From Myotis daubentonii (taxonomy: Eukaryota; Chordata; Mammalia; Chiroptera; Vespertilionidae), in assembly GCF_963259705.1 (NCBI RefSeq), contig NC_081840.1, positions 146,975,549 to 147,039,548 of the forward strand: DNA of 64,000 nucleotides. Reading direction: 5' to 3'. The notes beneath the pieces were generated by a model that was not told the origin of the DNA, searched no databases, and worked only from the letters and a program-made list of their open reading frames with translations. This document shows, piece by piece, positions 23,277 to 34,085 of the stretch. The position numbers were made by a program, and so were the translations under genes. The number at the start of each line of letters is the position of its first letter. Position 1 is the stretch's first letter.

Positions 23277-23344
23277 TATATACACACACACATATATATA
23301 TATACACACACACACATATATATATATGTGTATATATATATATG
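23219..23344. repeat. Compound (TA)n(CA)n microsatellite
   Basis: TA run followed by alternating CA and TA blocks, directly at the 5' end of the antisense Helitron. Confidence 0.95.
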
Positions 23345-23474
23345 CAGTCTTTACCAATTACTAAGAGTAAAACATAGGATAATTAATTTTTCCCAATGAG
23401 TTTCAGTTTTCCCACTAGATATGTAGGGATGACTAGCCAATAAGATTGTGAAGTGATTTAAAAGTTACAATATG

Positions 23475-23699
23475 TGCCTGGCCCATGTTGCTCAGTGGTT
23501 GGTTGAGCATCAGTCTATGAACCTGGAGGTCATGGTTCAATTCCCAGTCAGGGCACAAGCCCAGGTTGCAGGCTTGATCCCCAGTGGGGGGTGTACAAGA
23601 GGCAGCCAATTGATGTTTCTCTCTCATCCATGTTTCTGTCTCTCTCTCCCTCTCTTTCCTCTCACTAAAAAATCAATAAACATATATTTTTTAAAAAAG
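23475..23699 (+). mobile_element. Ves-type SINE
   Basis: A-box-like TTGCTCAGTGG, B-box-like GGTTCAATTCC, GGGGGGTGTACAAGAGGC, TTGATGTTTCTCTCTC and AAAAAATCAATAAAC in order. Diverged; no clear TSD. Confidence 0.9.
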
Positions 23700-24934
23700 A
23701 CAGCATTTTTTAAAGCAAAAATAAAAGCTCACCACTTGATTAAATTTACCTAAAATAAACTTTTTCTCCAAACTGGGGCCTTTTCCCCCACACCAACCTG
23801 AGAAGAGAATGTGCTGACAGCCTTGCTGGGCAACTGGGAAAACAGGTGGCAAAGCAAGCAGCACAAAGGAAAGGTTCCAAAAGAAACTTATCCTCACCTC
23901 CCAGTGTCTGGAGTGTCCGAAATCAGCAGCAATAAAGCTCAAGTGTCAGAGCAGGAACAATTTCTTCGCCTTGAGTGAAATGTAGGCTATTTCCAATGAC
24001 TGGAAATTAATGTTTTTAAAGCTGTTACAGTCCATAATGTTGTCATTTCAGAGAATGGAACAGCCACAGGAAGTGGGCCACACAGAATGCACCTACAAAA
24101 AGAAAAGGATAGAGATTCAGTCCTTGTCAAGATGTTGAAAAAAAAAAAATTGCCTAGAAAAGGTCAACTTGATTTACAGGGGTTTTATTCTGATATTTTT
24201 TCCTTTTTTTTTCTCTCTCTCTCTCTTTAACTTTGCATGGCTCAGTGCAGAACAAAAAAAACCCCAACATATTTGGTTTATTTTCCCAGGATGTGAAATG
24301 CTTCAGCAAACAAAACTTCCAATGAATTTAATCAGGCATTTGAAAAATTGCCCATATTGAAACCAAGGATCTTAATGTAAATTGGTAAAAATATTTTCAA
24401 ACGCCCTTGATAGTTATCTTCTAAACTGAATTATGATATACCACCCCAGGCTCTTGGCAAAATCCTAAGAAAACTGCAAGGAAAAAATGGCTTCAACTTC
24501 CGTATTTATGAAGTGTGTTTCCTTTTTTATTTTACTTGGTTCATGGATTAGGCATTTTACTAATTTATATAAATCCCAGGTGAGAAAAGTGTGTACAGGT
24601 AAGATGCTCACATGAAATGGGTCAAGCTGATAATAAAATTGAGTGGATATGAAAAGTATTGAAGTAGGCGGAGAATATTGTATGTAAACAGGTGGGGAAG
24701 ATAGTTATAAAAATCATATGTAGAGCAAGCTATAAAAGCAAAGGTTATAATTTAAAACTAATTTTTCTTTGCTTCAAAATATTTCTTGGCCTTGCATGGT
24801 TTCTCAAAAACTATTAATTTTTACTCAGCTATATCTAATTTAGTTTCATTTCCTTGACAAAATTAAGACCCTAGAATTAACAATTACATAGGGATTGGTC
24901 AGTTATGTTATTCTCCCCCAATTAGGATTTTTAA
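23700..24934. other. 1.2 kb of unassigned DNA
   Basis: No repeat or gene recognised apart from a short CT run near 24213. Confidence 0.4.
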
Positions 24935-25612
24935 TTTGATTTAATTATTATTTAAATTTTTTATTGAATTTATTGGGGTGATATTGGTTAATAAAGGTAT
25001 ATAGGTTTCAGGTGTACAATTCTATAATTATGTGTTCAACACCCCAAGTCAAGTTCCCTTCCATCAGCATTTATCCCCTGCTTTACCCTGTTCTACTTCT
25101 CCCCACTCCCCTTTTCCTTTGGTAACCACCATACAGTTGTCTGTGTTTATAAGTTTTGGGGTTTTTGCTCAATCCCTCCACCAGTCCCCATCCCCCTTCT
25201 GACAGCTGTTATCTGTTCTCTGTATCTATGAGTCTGTTTCTATTTTGTTTGTTAGATTCCTTTGTTCATTAGATTCCACATATAAGTGAGATCATATGGT
25301 ACTTGTCTTTCTCTGACTAGCTTATTTCACTTAGCATAATACTCTCTAGGTCCATCCACACACTGTCACAAAAGATAAGATCTCTGTCTTTTTATGGCTG
25401 AGTAGTATTCCATTGTGTAAATGTGCCACAGTTTTGTTTTTTTTTTTATCCAGTTATCTACGGATGGGCACTTGGACTGTTTCCAAATCTTGGCTATTGC
25501 AGATAATGCTGAAATGAACATAGAGGTGCATGTGTTTTTTCAAATTAGTGTTTCAGGTTTCAATGAATATATTCCCAGAAGTGGGATTGCTAGGTCAGAT
25601 TTTTTTTATTTT
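24935..25612 (-). mobile_element. L1 3' end, antisense
   Basis: Antisense L1: TTTATTGAATTTATTGGGGTG at its 3' end, TATAAGTGAGATCATATGG, TTTCACTTAGCATAATACTC, then TAGTATTCCATTGTGTAAATG and TTCCCAGAAGTGGGATTGC. The 3' end matches the sense copy at 44245-44573 and differs from the younger L1 at 1-1735. The frame 25421-25630 is antisense to ORF2 and not a gene. Confidence 0.9.
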
Positions 25613-26329
25613 AAATACAATGATTTTTAAGTTATCAATCATAAAACACTCAAATTGGGAGGAATATTAGAGATTATATCTTTGTACTCTATGGTGTTCT
25701 ACCATTGACTTCAGTGAGTTCTCCCTAATCATTCCAGCAGATTCTGCAGTTCCACAAAGTATCTATGTTATTGAAAAGATGCAGTTACTTGTCAGTTACT
25801 TCCCTGTATGACAGGCCTGGCAAGGTGATTAGGGCCTTCTTCCCAGTGCATGAATTGTTCTACAGTGACTTTAACCAGAGACTCTCAGCCCCAGCTTGTT
25901 CCTTTCCAATGACAAGAAATCCACTACCTCAGGAGAGAGACTACTCCAATTCTAAATAACTCAAATTCCTTAACAAATAAAGTGTTTTTCCTGACTTCAC
26001 TCCTGACCCCGCTTCCTGCCTACTTTTGCTCTCTTTTTCTCAGCCTCTCCAAAGGACAGTTTGTTCTTACCACCTCCCTTCCCATCTCTTTCTTCAGCCT
26101 ACAGCCAGCTCCATTTCCTCCATGCTGAAATCAGCGATCTTTTTAAGTATGCATGTGTGTGGTTTATACATTAAAAATCAACATTTAATGAAAAATTTAA
26201 AATTAAAAATATATGTTTTAAGTATGAAGATTATACTTGGAAAATCCCAAAATGTGCTGGGTTTTTGTTTTTGTTTTTGTTTTTTATAATACTCACTGTT
26301 AGCTCTGGTGTGGGGGAACATGCTTATTT
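25613..26329. other. Unassigned DNA with (TTTTTG)n
   Basis: A (TTTTTG)n run at about 26260-26284; otherwise nothing recognised. Confidence 0.4.
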
Positions 26330-27003
26330 CCTACTGTAAGAATATATATTGATATGACGTTTTTGGGAGGCAATAGGAAGTAAAGCAAACTAGAACTGCA
26401 GCTATTCTTTGACTCAACAATATCATTTCTGGGAATTTATCCTAGAGGTAAACTTACAAATACGTGAAGAAATATGCACTCAAGAATGTCCTTGAGGCAT
26501 TGGTTGTAGTAACAACAATAACAAAAATCACAACAATAGCAATATACAATAAAAAAAAAAAAACACAAAAAAACACAAGGAAATAACCGTAATAAATGGT
26601 CACCATCAGGGGATCCGAGTAAATTAGATACAGAAAATCCATACAACAGTATATATGCAGTAACTAAAAAGGATGCAATAGTTTCTGCTAATAGAAGACA
26701 TATCTTCAATATGTATTCTTAAGTAAACAATAAGTAATTTTAGAATAGTGTATATGGAAATGTCCCCAGTTATGTGTAAATATGTTACAGAAAGGCATGT
26801 GAATATAAGTGTATATATACCCAAGTAGTATTTGAGAAAGGACAGTCTAGAAACTGTATTAGGTGGCAATCTCTACAGGATAGAACCAAGGTGAGGGAGT
26901 TGAAGGATGGCCTGCATTGAGAGTTTCACTATATTCTTTATCCTTCTGTGTAATTTGTACTATTTATCATGTTATGTGATCTCTTTTATAATAACAAAAA
27001 ATA
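26330..27003 (+). mobile_element. Ancient L1-type LINE 3' region
   Basis: Sense landmarks TTGACTCAACAATATCATTTC and GGGAATTTATCCTAGAGG near 26408-26450, AAAAAGGATGCAATAG at 26667, GTTATGTGATCTCTTTTATAA near 26970, and an A-rich end. ORFs on the minus strand across it are shadows. Confidence 0.7.
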
Positions 27004-27623
27004 AAAAGCCCTCCATTTTCAAGTGTTTGACCACACATGGTATGTAAAGTATCTTGGCCTGTTGATTTGACGTTTCACATTTCCTTACCTGAAAGAGTTA
27101 GGTAACCCTCAAATGTGAACATTTCAGAGGCCTTTCCTCTTTACAGATCTTTTGTTAAATTGTTGAACAAAAGTTATACCAGCCCTGATTCCTGAGAACC
27201 TCACTGTTTACCTTTTCCAAAAAGAAAATGTACATTTATCATTACCCTTTATTTTCTATTTCGGACCCAATTTCCTATGTGTGACAAAACATTTTCTCCA
27301 GTTCCATAGTGACTTTTCCTTTTTTTTTTTTTTTTTTTTTGCTATGGCTTTTGATGCAGAACATTGTTCAAATCTTTTGAAAGTGAAAATAGATTACATT
27401 TTAGGCTTATCCTTCATCCACAGCCATGAATGCATATCCTTTCAAGAGAATAGATGATGCAGTCAAGTATTATTTTCCCTTGTGTAAATGACATTACTTT
27501 CCCCACCATAGCTGAAATATCCAGTCCTCACTTTTATTTTTAATTTTCACTAAATTGACCACCTTCAGAATTTGAGAGAAAAGAAAAAGAAATTCCTATG
27601 TCCCAAATGTTCCAAGGCAGATA
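27004..27623. other. Unassigned DNA with T23 run
   Basis: Poly-T at about 27319-27341. Nothing else recognised. Confidence 0.4.
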
Positions 27624-27678
27624 TCCTATCTAATAATAGACAAACATGGTAATTAACTATACATCCAACACCCTTCCC

Positions 27679-27727
27679 ATTGGCTAATCAGAGCAATATG
27701 CAAATTAACTACCAACCAAGATGGTGG
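27679..27727 (+). promoter_or_regulatory. CCAAT, octamer and YY1-like motif cluster (module 1, copy 1)
   Basis: Within 50 bp: inverted CCAAT box ATTGGCTAATCA (27679-27690), octamer ATGCAAAT (27698-27705), and CCAAGATGGTGG (27716-27727, one base off the YY1 AAGATGGCGG type). Order and spacing repeat in the other module 1 copies. Motifs are seen; activity is inferred. Confidence 0.45.
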
Positions 27728-28376
27728 CCTGCAGCCAGGTAGCTGAAGCGAACAGGAGGCTTGCTTGCTCCAGTGATGGAGGAAGCCAAGGTTCCCCACC
27801 TGCTGCTGCCAGCCTCTAAGCTGCACTCTAAGAAACAATGTTGCAATTATACAAGCTAAACAAACCCCAGAAACCTGCTTTCAGCCAGCCGACCTCCGAG
27901 CTGGAGCTGCAACAGTATTTCAATTATAGAAGCCAAACAAACCCAGATACCTGCTTTCAGCAGCCGAGGTCTCAGAGCTGGAGCCGAGCCTCAGAGCTAA
28001 AGCCAGCTCTCAGTTCCAGTGACAGCCATAGAAGGTAAATAAATCTCAGAATAAGGCAAAAAGGAGAAGTTGGGCACTTCAGTCACCTGCCAGCCTGAAA
28101 ACGGCCCCTAGCCCCTCACCCAGACTGGCCAGGCACCCCAGTGGGAGCTCCCACCCTAAAGGGGGTGCGACCAGCTGCAAACAGCCATCAGCCCCTCACC
28201 CAGGCTGGCCAGGCACCCAAGCGGGACCCCCACCCTGATCTGGGACACCATTCAGGGCAAACCAGCCGGCCCCACCTGTGCACCAGGCCTCTATCCTATA
28301 TAGTAAAAGGGTAATATGCAAACTGAGCCTAACAGAAGAAAGACTGGGAATGACTGGTCACTATGACACACACTGA

Positions 28377-28390
28377 CCACCAGGGGGCAG
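28377..28390 (+). promoter_or_regulatory. CTCF-like core motif in Helitron module 2
   Basis: CCACCAGGGGGCAG fits the CTCF core at every position. A weaker, opposite-strand version lies at 28406-28419. Binding is not shown. Confidence 0.5.
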
Positions 28391-28767
28391 ACGCTCAATG
28401 CAGGAGCTGCCCTCTGGTGATCAGGGCACTCTCACATGGGGGAAATCTGCTCAGACACAAGCCAGGCTGATGGCTGCCAGTACAGCAGTGGTGGTGGGAG
28501 CCTCTCCTGCCTCCTCAGCAGCGCTAAGGATGTCCGACTACAGCTTAGGCCTGCTCCCCACTGGCAAGTGGACATCACCCAAGGGCTGCTGGGCTTCCAG
28601 AGGGATGTCTGATTGCCATCTTAGGCCCAATGCCCTGGGGAGCAGGCCTAAGCCAGCAAGTGGTCATCCCCTGAGGGGTCCAAGACTGCGAGAGGGCACA
28701 GGCCGGGCTGAGGGATCCCCCTTTCCCCCCCAAGTGCACAAATTTTTGTGCACCAGGCCTCTAGTAC

Positions 28768-29079
28768 TCTATAATAAAAGCCTAATATGCAAATTGACCA
28801 AACCAGAACGACTGGTTGGCAGGGGTTGGGGCATGCAAGTGGGCGGAGCCAGGCCAGCCAATGCGGGTGCCAGCGGGCAAAGGGAGGGGACAGCAATTGG
28901 GGGGCAGCAGTGACCAGCAGCAGAGGAGGGATGATGGGGTGGCGAGGCTGGAGCTGCCCCCTGGTGGTCAGTGTGCTCCCACAGGGGAAGCACCACCTAG
29001 CCACAAGCCGGGCTGACAGATGGTGAGTGCAGCGGAGGTGGCGGGAGCCTCTCCTGCCTCTGCAGCAGCTCTAAGGATG
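28768..29079 (+). mobile_element. Helitron, 3' truncated, abutting the composite element
   Basis: Starts TCTATAATAAAAGCC only 3 bp after the CTAG of the preceding element and runs GCAAATTGACC... through a GC-rich interior to about 29079 (CTCTAAGGATGTC). It then passes into L2 without hairpin or CTAG. The interior resembles module 2 of the composite family. Confidence 0.8.
28954..28967 (-). promoter_or_regulatory. CTCF-like core motif, minus strand
   Basis: CTGCCCCCTGGTGG on plus, i.e. CCACCAGGGGGCAG on minus, in the truncated Helitron. Confidence 0.45.
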
Positions 29080-29089
29080 TCATCAGCCC

Positions 29090-29400
29090 ACTAAGGCCTT
29101 TGTTGCTTCATGCTTAGACTATTAGAAGAGTTTCCCTTTACTGCTCCCCTGCCTTCTTCCTATTCTCTGTCCCTAATCATCTCACAATGCTCCTGGATTA
29201 ATCTTTCAAACATGGTGCTCACCTGAGTGACTGGTTATTATCTCCAAGAGAAATTATAAAAGTCTTAGCTGGCTACATGAGGCCCTCCACACTCTATTTA
29301 TCACTAATCTTTTCTAGTTTATCTTTTGCTGCCCTTCAAATCTAAGTGCCCAGCTCTGTCTAACACATATAAGTGCTTAATAAACGTTTGTGAATGAATG
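29090..29400 (+). mobile_element. L2 LINE 3' end
   Basis: Sense L2 with TGAGGCCCTCCACACTC near 29279, CCCAGCTCTGTCTAACAC near 29349 and the end GCTTAATAAACGTTTGTGAATG at 29375-29398. Confidence 0.75.
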
Positions 29401-29982
29401 AAAAAACAAAGGCATGTTTTTTCTTACATATCCTATTCATTCTACCAGCAATGTCTTTACTTTTCTTCCATGTATACAAAAATTTCTTGTAGGTCTGGTT
29501 TCATGAAATTTACAGTGATATTTATACATCACAGTGATGTCAACTTCCTGTGAACAAATGGGCCTCACCCCTTCTTGGGAACTAATATTCTAATAGATAA
29601 TAAACAAAAGCTAGGAGTGATCACTAAATTTCTTTAGCCTGACATAAGACAATGTGGGTTTGGGTCTTAAAAAAAAAAAAGTAAATTTGAAAACTGTTAT
29701 AGGCTGTGCCTTATAATAATATTACTGACGACCCAAATGTCTCTTTTTTATGGGTCTCTGAGTCACTCCTCTCTGAGCAAAAATTTTGGCCAAAAATAGA
29801 GGAAAAACTGTTCAAAATTGCTTACATAAAAATGTAAATTATCTGCCTGGATTTGTGGGCACTGTAGCCTTCAAATAAAAGCGTGTAGGGATATAAGTAG
29901 AATGAGTTCAAAGGAATCTTTAGATCTGTGGAGAAATGTATACTTTATTCTCTCCCCCACTCCCAAGGAAACAGGACACAAA

Positions 29983-30015
<33 letters not shown>

Positions 30016-30384
30016 TGGATAGACTGGGGCATGTAGTTTAGGGCCATACGTTTTAAGTTTGCTTGGATTTTAAGTGAGCCATTCTACTCCCAGTGTGTCT
30101 CATTTTATAAAGATAATTATATCCTGCTCTTCTCACCAGTCCTAGAATGAGATGCTTTGGCCTCATCCTCTGACCTGTGGCTCCCTCAGGTATTTTGATG
30201 TTTGAATGGGGATGAGAATGCTAAGGTACTCACCGCAGCTTTCATGATATACCAGACCAAAAAACGTTCCTCTCTATCAGAATTTAGAAAAATCTACCTT
30301 TGCTTATGGTAAACCCCCTTACCCAGATTTTGCACCATAGGAATGACCAGGGTGCCATATAACCATATAGAAAATCATTTTTTT
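29401..30384. other. Unassigned DNA with long poly-T
   Basis: T31 run at about 29984-30014. The minus frame 30319-30510 has no recognisable product and overlaps the following L2. Confidence 0.4.
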
Positions 30385-30850
30385 CCATCCACCGCCATCT
30401 GAAGGATCTTTCTGTATTATAACTGCGTTAATGTCACCACTTGCATCAAAAATCTTATGTGGCTTCCCATTTTGGACATTACTAGTACATACAAATTTCC
30501 ATAATTCCAACTATTCAACTTATCATTTAAGGCTTTTCAGAATGTGGTTCCCTCATGCCTGATGAGCCTCATGTCTCACTACTTTCTCACTTCATCATAC
30601 CAGACTATTTGCATTCCACTAGAAACTAAATGTGTTTCATAAATCTGCTTTTAAGAATGTTATTCTCTCTATAAGAAAGTATTTTTTACTAACTGTATTT
30701 TACCTGTTAGGGTCCTAGGCAACCTTGAAGTTTCAACCCAATTATCACTTCCTTTGCAAAGCTTCCCTCAGTCCCATTACCAAAATAATTACTTCTCTGT
30801 CTCCTGATAGTTCACAAACATTTATCATGGAATTATGAGATGTATACTAT
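30385..30850 (+). mobile_element. L2 LINE fragment
   Basis: AAAAATCTTATGTGGCTTCCC near 30448, CAGAATGTGGTTCCCTCATGCC near 30538, CATACCAGACTATTTGC near 30596, and AAGCTTCCCTCAGTCCC near 30760, in L2 order. Confidence 0.65.
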
Positions 30851-31331
30851 TATTTTATTTAAGCCACTACAATTTGGAACCTATTTCTTACAACAACTGG
30901 GGACATACTCTAACTGGTATAATGAATCTAAAATTTAAGGGTTGAGTCACAGGAATTTTGAAGCAAATATATACCACTTGCCACTATATATGTATTAGAC
31001 GCCCGGTGCACAAAAAATTGTGCACTGGGGGGGTGGTCCCTCAGCCCGGCCTGTGCCCTCTCACGGTCTGGGACCCCTCAGGGGATGACCATCTGCTGGC
31101 TGAGGCCTGCTCCCCAGGGGATTGGGCCTAAGATGGCAATCAGACATTCCTCTGGCAGCCTGGCAGCCCTCAGGGGATGTCCACTTGTCAGCGGGGAGCA
31201 GACCTAAGCTGCAGTCGGACATCCTTAGTGCTGCTGAGGAGGCAGGAGAGGCTCCCACCACCACTGCTGTACTGGCAGCCATCAGCCTGGCTTGTGGCTG
31301 AGCAGAGCTCCTCCATTTGGGAGCTCACTGA

Positions 31332-31375
31332 CCACCAGAGGGCAGCTCCTGCATTGAGCATCTGCCCCCTGGTGG
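31332..31375. promoter_or_regulatory. Divergent pair of CTCF-like motifs
   Basis: Plus-strand CCACCAGAGGGCAG (31332-31345) and minus-strand CCACCAGGGGGCAG (plus 31362-31375) lie 16 bp apart in module 2. Both fit the CTCF core. The same inverted arrangement, with a weaker partner, is seen at 28377-28419. Confidence 0.5.
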
Positions 31376-31937
31376 TCAGTGTGTATCATAGTGACTGGTC
31401 ATTCCCAGTCCTTCTGCTGTTAGGGTCAGTTTGCATATTACCCTTTTACTATATATAGGATAGAGGCCTGGTGCATAGGTGGGGTCGGCTGGTTTGCCCT
31501 GAATGGTGTCCCGGATCAGGGTGGGGGTCCCGCTTGGGTGCCTGGCCAGCCTGGATGAGGGGCTGGAGGCTGTTTTCAGGCTGCCCACACCCCCTTTAGG
31601 GTGGGCGTCCCCACTGGGGTGCCTGGCCAGTCTGAATGAGGGGCTGAGGGCTGTTTTCAGGCAGGCCAAGCCTGCAACTGAAGCTCCCAGTCTCTCCTTT
31701 TTTTCTTTTTTTTTTTTATTCTGGGACTTATTTACCTTCTATAATTGAAACTTTGTTGCGGCTCCAGCTCTGAGACCAGCCTACTAAAAGCAGGTATCTG
31801 GGGTTTGTTCAGCTTCTATAATTGCAACATTGTTGCATCCGGAGCTCAGAGCTGGGCTGCGGCAGGCGGGGAACCTTGGCCTCCTCCATCGCCGGGGCAA
31901 CCAAGCCTCAGGTTCGCTTCAGCTGCTTCGCTGCCAG

Positions 31938-31986
31938 CCGCCATCTTGGTTGGCAGTTAATTTGCATATAACCCTTATTACCCAAT
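31938..31986 (-). promoter_or_regulatory. YY1, octamer and CCAAT-like cluster (module 1, copy 2)
   Basis: CCGCCATCTTGG (31938-31949, full YY1 type on minus), ATTTGCAT (31960-31967, octamer on minus) and CCAAT (31982-31986). Confidence 0.45.
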
Positions 31987-32037
31987 GGGAAATGTAGCAG
32001 AGGTATGGTTAATTACCATGTTTGTCTATTATTAGAT

Positions 32038-32041
<4 letters not shown>

Positions 32042-32083
<42 letters not shown>

Positions 32084-32101
32084 GTGTGTGTGTGTGTGTG
32101 T
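32042..32101. repeat. (AT)n(GT)n microsatellite at a Helitron end
   Basis: About 20 AT units, then about 10 GT units, between the Helitron 5' end and a Ves SINE tail. Confidence 0.95.
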
Positions 32102-32295
32102 TTATTGATGTTTTTAGATAGAGAAGAAGGTAGAGGGAGAGAGAGAAACATCAATGAGAGAGAAGCATTGATAGGCTGCCTTTTACACACCCCTCACTGA
32201 GGATTGAGCCCACAACTCAGGCATGTGCCCTGACTGGGAATCAAACCTCTTGGTGCATGGGACAATGCTCAGCCAACTGAGTCACACCAGCCAGA
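32102..32295 (-). mobile_element. Ves SINE, antisense
   Basis: TTATTGATGTTTTTAGATAG, GAGAGAGAAACATCAATG, GATTGAGCCCACAACTCAGG, AACTGAGTCACACCAGCC. It lies directly after the GT repeat. Confidence 0.9.
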
Positions 32296-32479
32296 GTTTC
32301 CTATTCTTTCTATACTATTGATAGATTCTCATTATATAAAATCTCTACCCCAAATTATCCAAAATGAGATAAAGCTTGTCCTATTTTCTTTTCCAGGTTA
32401 CAAATGTGGCCTGGTCTGATTATACACCTGTCTCTCTCTTGTGCTTCCAAATCCACATAACCTGATTCTGTCTCGTAAA

Positions 32480-33340
32480 TTCAGTCATTCAACCAGCCTT
32501 AATTTATAACACCTCATGAGGAACCCTCTGGGATCGCAAAGATAAAAATTATGTTCCCTCTTCGTAGAGTTCACAATCAAGGAATGGAAATAGATCTAAT
32601 CCAATGGGATGAGTGCAATCCTAGAGGCCTATATAAGATTGATGAACTAGAGCAAAGGAAATGATTAATTCTCCCTGAACTTAAATGTCAGGTAGTGGTA
32701 AACCATAAATCATGGAGTGTTTCCAAGAAGGTAATGTTTGAACTGGGAAATTTCTCAGTGGACAATAGGATAAAAGGAGACACCAGTAGAGGGAAAATCC
32801 AGGTACAAAGATACAGAAATTAGTGGTACCATGGACACCTCAAGTTATTCTGCATGGATGGATGCTAGGAAGCAAAGGTAGATATGGAAGGATATAGGAC
32901 TAAATACATAGGCTGGAATCACATCATAAAGGGCCCGATGCACAATGCTAAGCCATTCAGACTTTAACTTTTAAGGTTACATATGCACATTTAATGGTTC
33001 TAAGCAGAGTTACATAATTAGTTTTGTATTTGGAAGATACTGAGGCTAAAGGAAGAGACACCAATGAAAAGGCCTGGGTGTAATTCAAGAAAGAATCAAA
33101 TTGTACCAAAACTTGGAATCAAAGGAGAAAGAGAGAAAGGAACTGAACTGGGTCTAATTAAAACTGCCAAACAAAGGCCGTGGAGGTGGGTTGTATGGAG
33201 GGAGTAACAGAAAAGATGACTAGCATAAGCCTAGCTTTTTGTTTGGTTGCCTAGTGGTAGCAGAAGAAGGTTTTAAGTTCAGCATTGGACAAGTTGAGGT
33301 TGAGGAATCTATGTTCACCCTTGATGTGTTTATGCTGATC
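32480..33340 (-). mobile_element. L2 LINE, antisense, long
   Basis: Antisense L2 order: CAGTCATTCAACCAGCC, GTAGAGTTCACAATCAAGG, GGTAATGTTTGAACTGGG, ACATCATAAAGGGCC (about 32925), and TTCTAAGCAGAGTTACATAAT (about 32999). Diverged but long. Confidence 0.7.
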
Positions 33341-33359
33341 CCCCAAATAGATTACTTTT

Positions 33360-33575
33360 TTAAAAAACTTATTTTATTGATTTTTTACAGAGAGGAAGGG
33401 AGAGGGCTAGAGAGCTAGAAATATCGATGAGAGAGAAACATCGATCAGCTGCCTCCTGCACACCTCCTACTGGGGATGTGCCCCTAACCAAGGTATGTGC
33501 TCTTGACTGGAATCGAACCTAGGACCCTTGAGTCCGCAGGCTGATGCTCTGTCCACTGAGCAAAACTGGTCAGGG
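33360..33575 (-). mobile_element. Ves SINE, antisense, with 17-bp TSD
   Basis: Well preserved antisense Ves. The duplication CCAAATAG(A/C)TTACTTTT at 33343-33359 and 33576-33592 has one mismatch. Confidence 0.95.
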
Positions 33576-33592
33576 CCAAATAGCTTACTTTT

Positions 33593-33869
33593 AAAGCTAT
33601 GGTGGGGATAGGAAGTCAGAAATAATAAGGAATAGAGAAAAATGAGTCTATATAATCCCCTTATTCATTTGTCCTGATTCTAACATTCAAGCTTTCGGGA
33701 TAATAGGCTTTGGAACTACAAAAATAAATGTTAATATAAAAAGACAGAGTAGTTTTCCTCCTCATAATCTTGAACATACTTCTTTCTGGCTCCCAACTGG
33801 AAGCCTTTCCAATTAGTTTTTATTCCAATTCATTTTTACTCTAACGATAGAATAGGAGAACAGGTACTT
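33593..33869. other. Unassigned DNA
   Basis: No feature recognised. Confidence 0.4.
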
Positions 33870-34085
33870 GTTAAATATTAAATCTTACATAAGTTATATT
33901 TTAATTTCAACAGTGAAACTCCGCAAATTGGTATTATTATCTCAGTTTTACAGATGAAAAACCCAAAGCCAGAGACATGAATAGACTTCCTCAAGGTCTT
34001 CTAGCTGGTAAGTGGTAGAGGCTGCATATAAATCGACAACTGTCTGTTCTGAAGTCCATGCTTCTTTCATTGCAAGATGTCAGCT
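33870..34085 (-). mobile_element. MIR SINE, antisense
   Basis: GTATTATTATCTCAGTTTTACAGATG at about 33930-33955, CCTCAAGGTCTTCTAGCTGG near 33991 and AAGTGGTAGAGGC near 34010 give a clear antisense MIR core. Confidence 0.9.

Larger units (their letters stand above)
27624..28764 (+). mobile_element. Composite (two-module) Helitron, copy 1
   Basis: Module 1 (27624-28293) starts TCCTATCTAATAATAGAC after A and ends GTGCACCAGGCCTCTA, without a full hairpin. Module 2 starts at once with TCCTATATAGTAAAAGGG (28294) and ends with the hairpin GTGCACAAATTTTTGTGCAC-like sequence plus GGCCTCTAG at 28764. The same junction recurs at 31460/31461 and 54118-54120, so the fusion is inherited. No replicase. The 171-codon frame 28398-28913 runs through module 2 into the next Helitron and is not a gene. 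Confidence 0.9.
30995..32041 (-). mobile_element. Composite Helitron, copy 2, antisense
   Basis: Mirror image of the element at 27624-28764. On minus, module 1 (32041 down to 31461) starts TCCCATCTAATAATAGAC and ends CCAGGCCTCTA. Module 2 (31460 down to 30995) starts TCCTATATATAGTAAAAGG and ends with a GTGCACAATTTTTTGTGCAC-like hairpin plus CTAA. Host bases A and T flank it correctly. It borders an (AT)n(GT)n repeat. Confidence 0.9.

Noticed and set aside
28398..28913. 171-codon plus-strand open frame
   Set aside because: It crosses from the end of one Helitron into the next, including the hairpin and CTAG, and is open only because the sequence is GC-rich.
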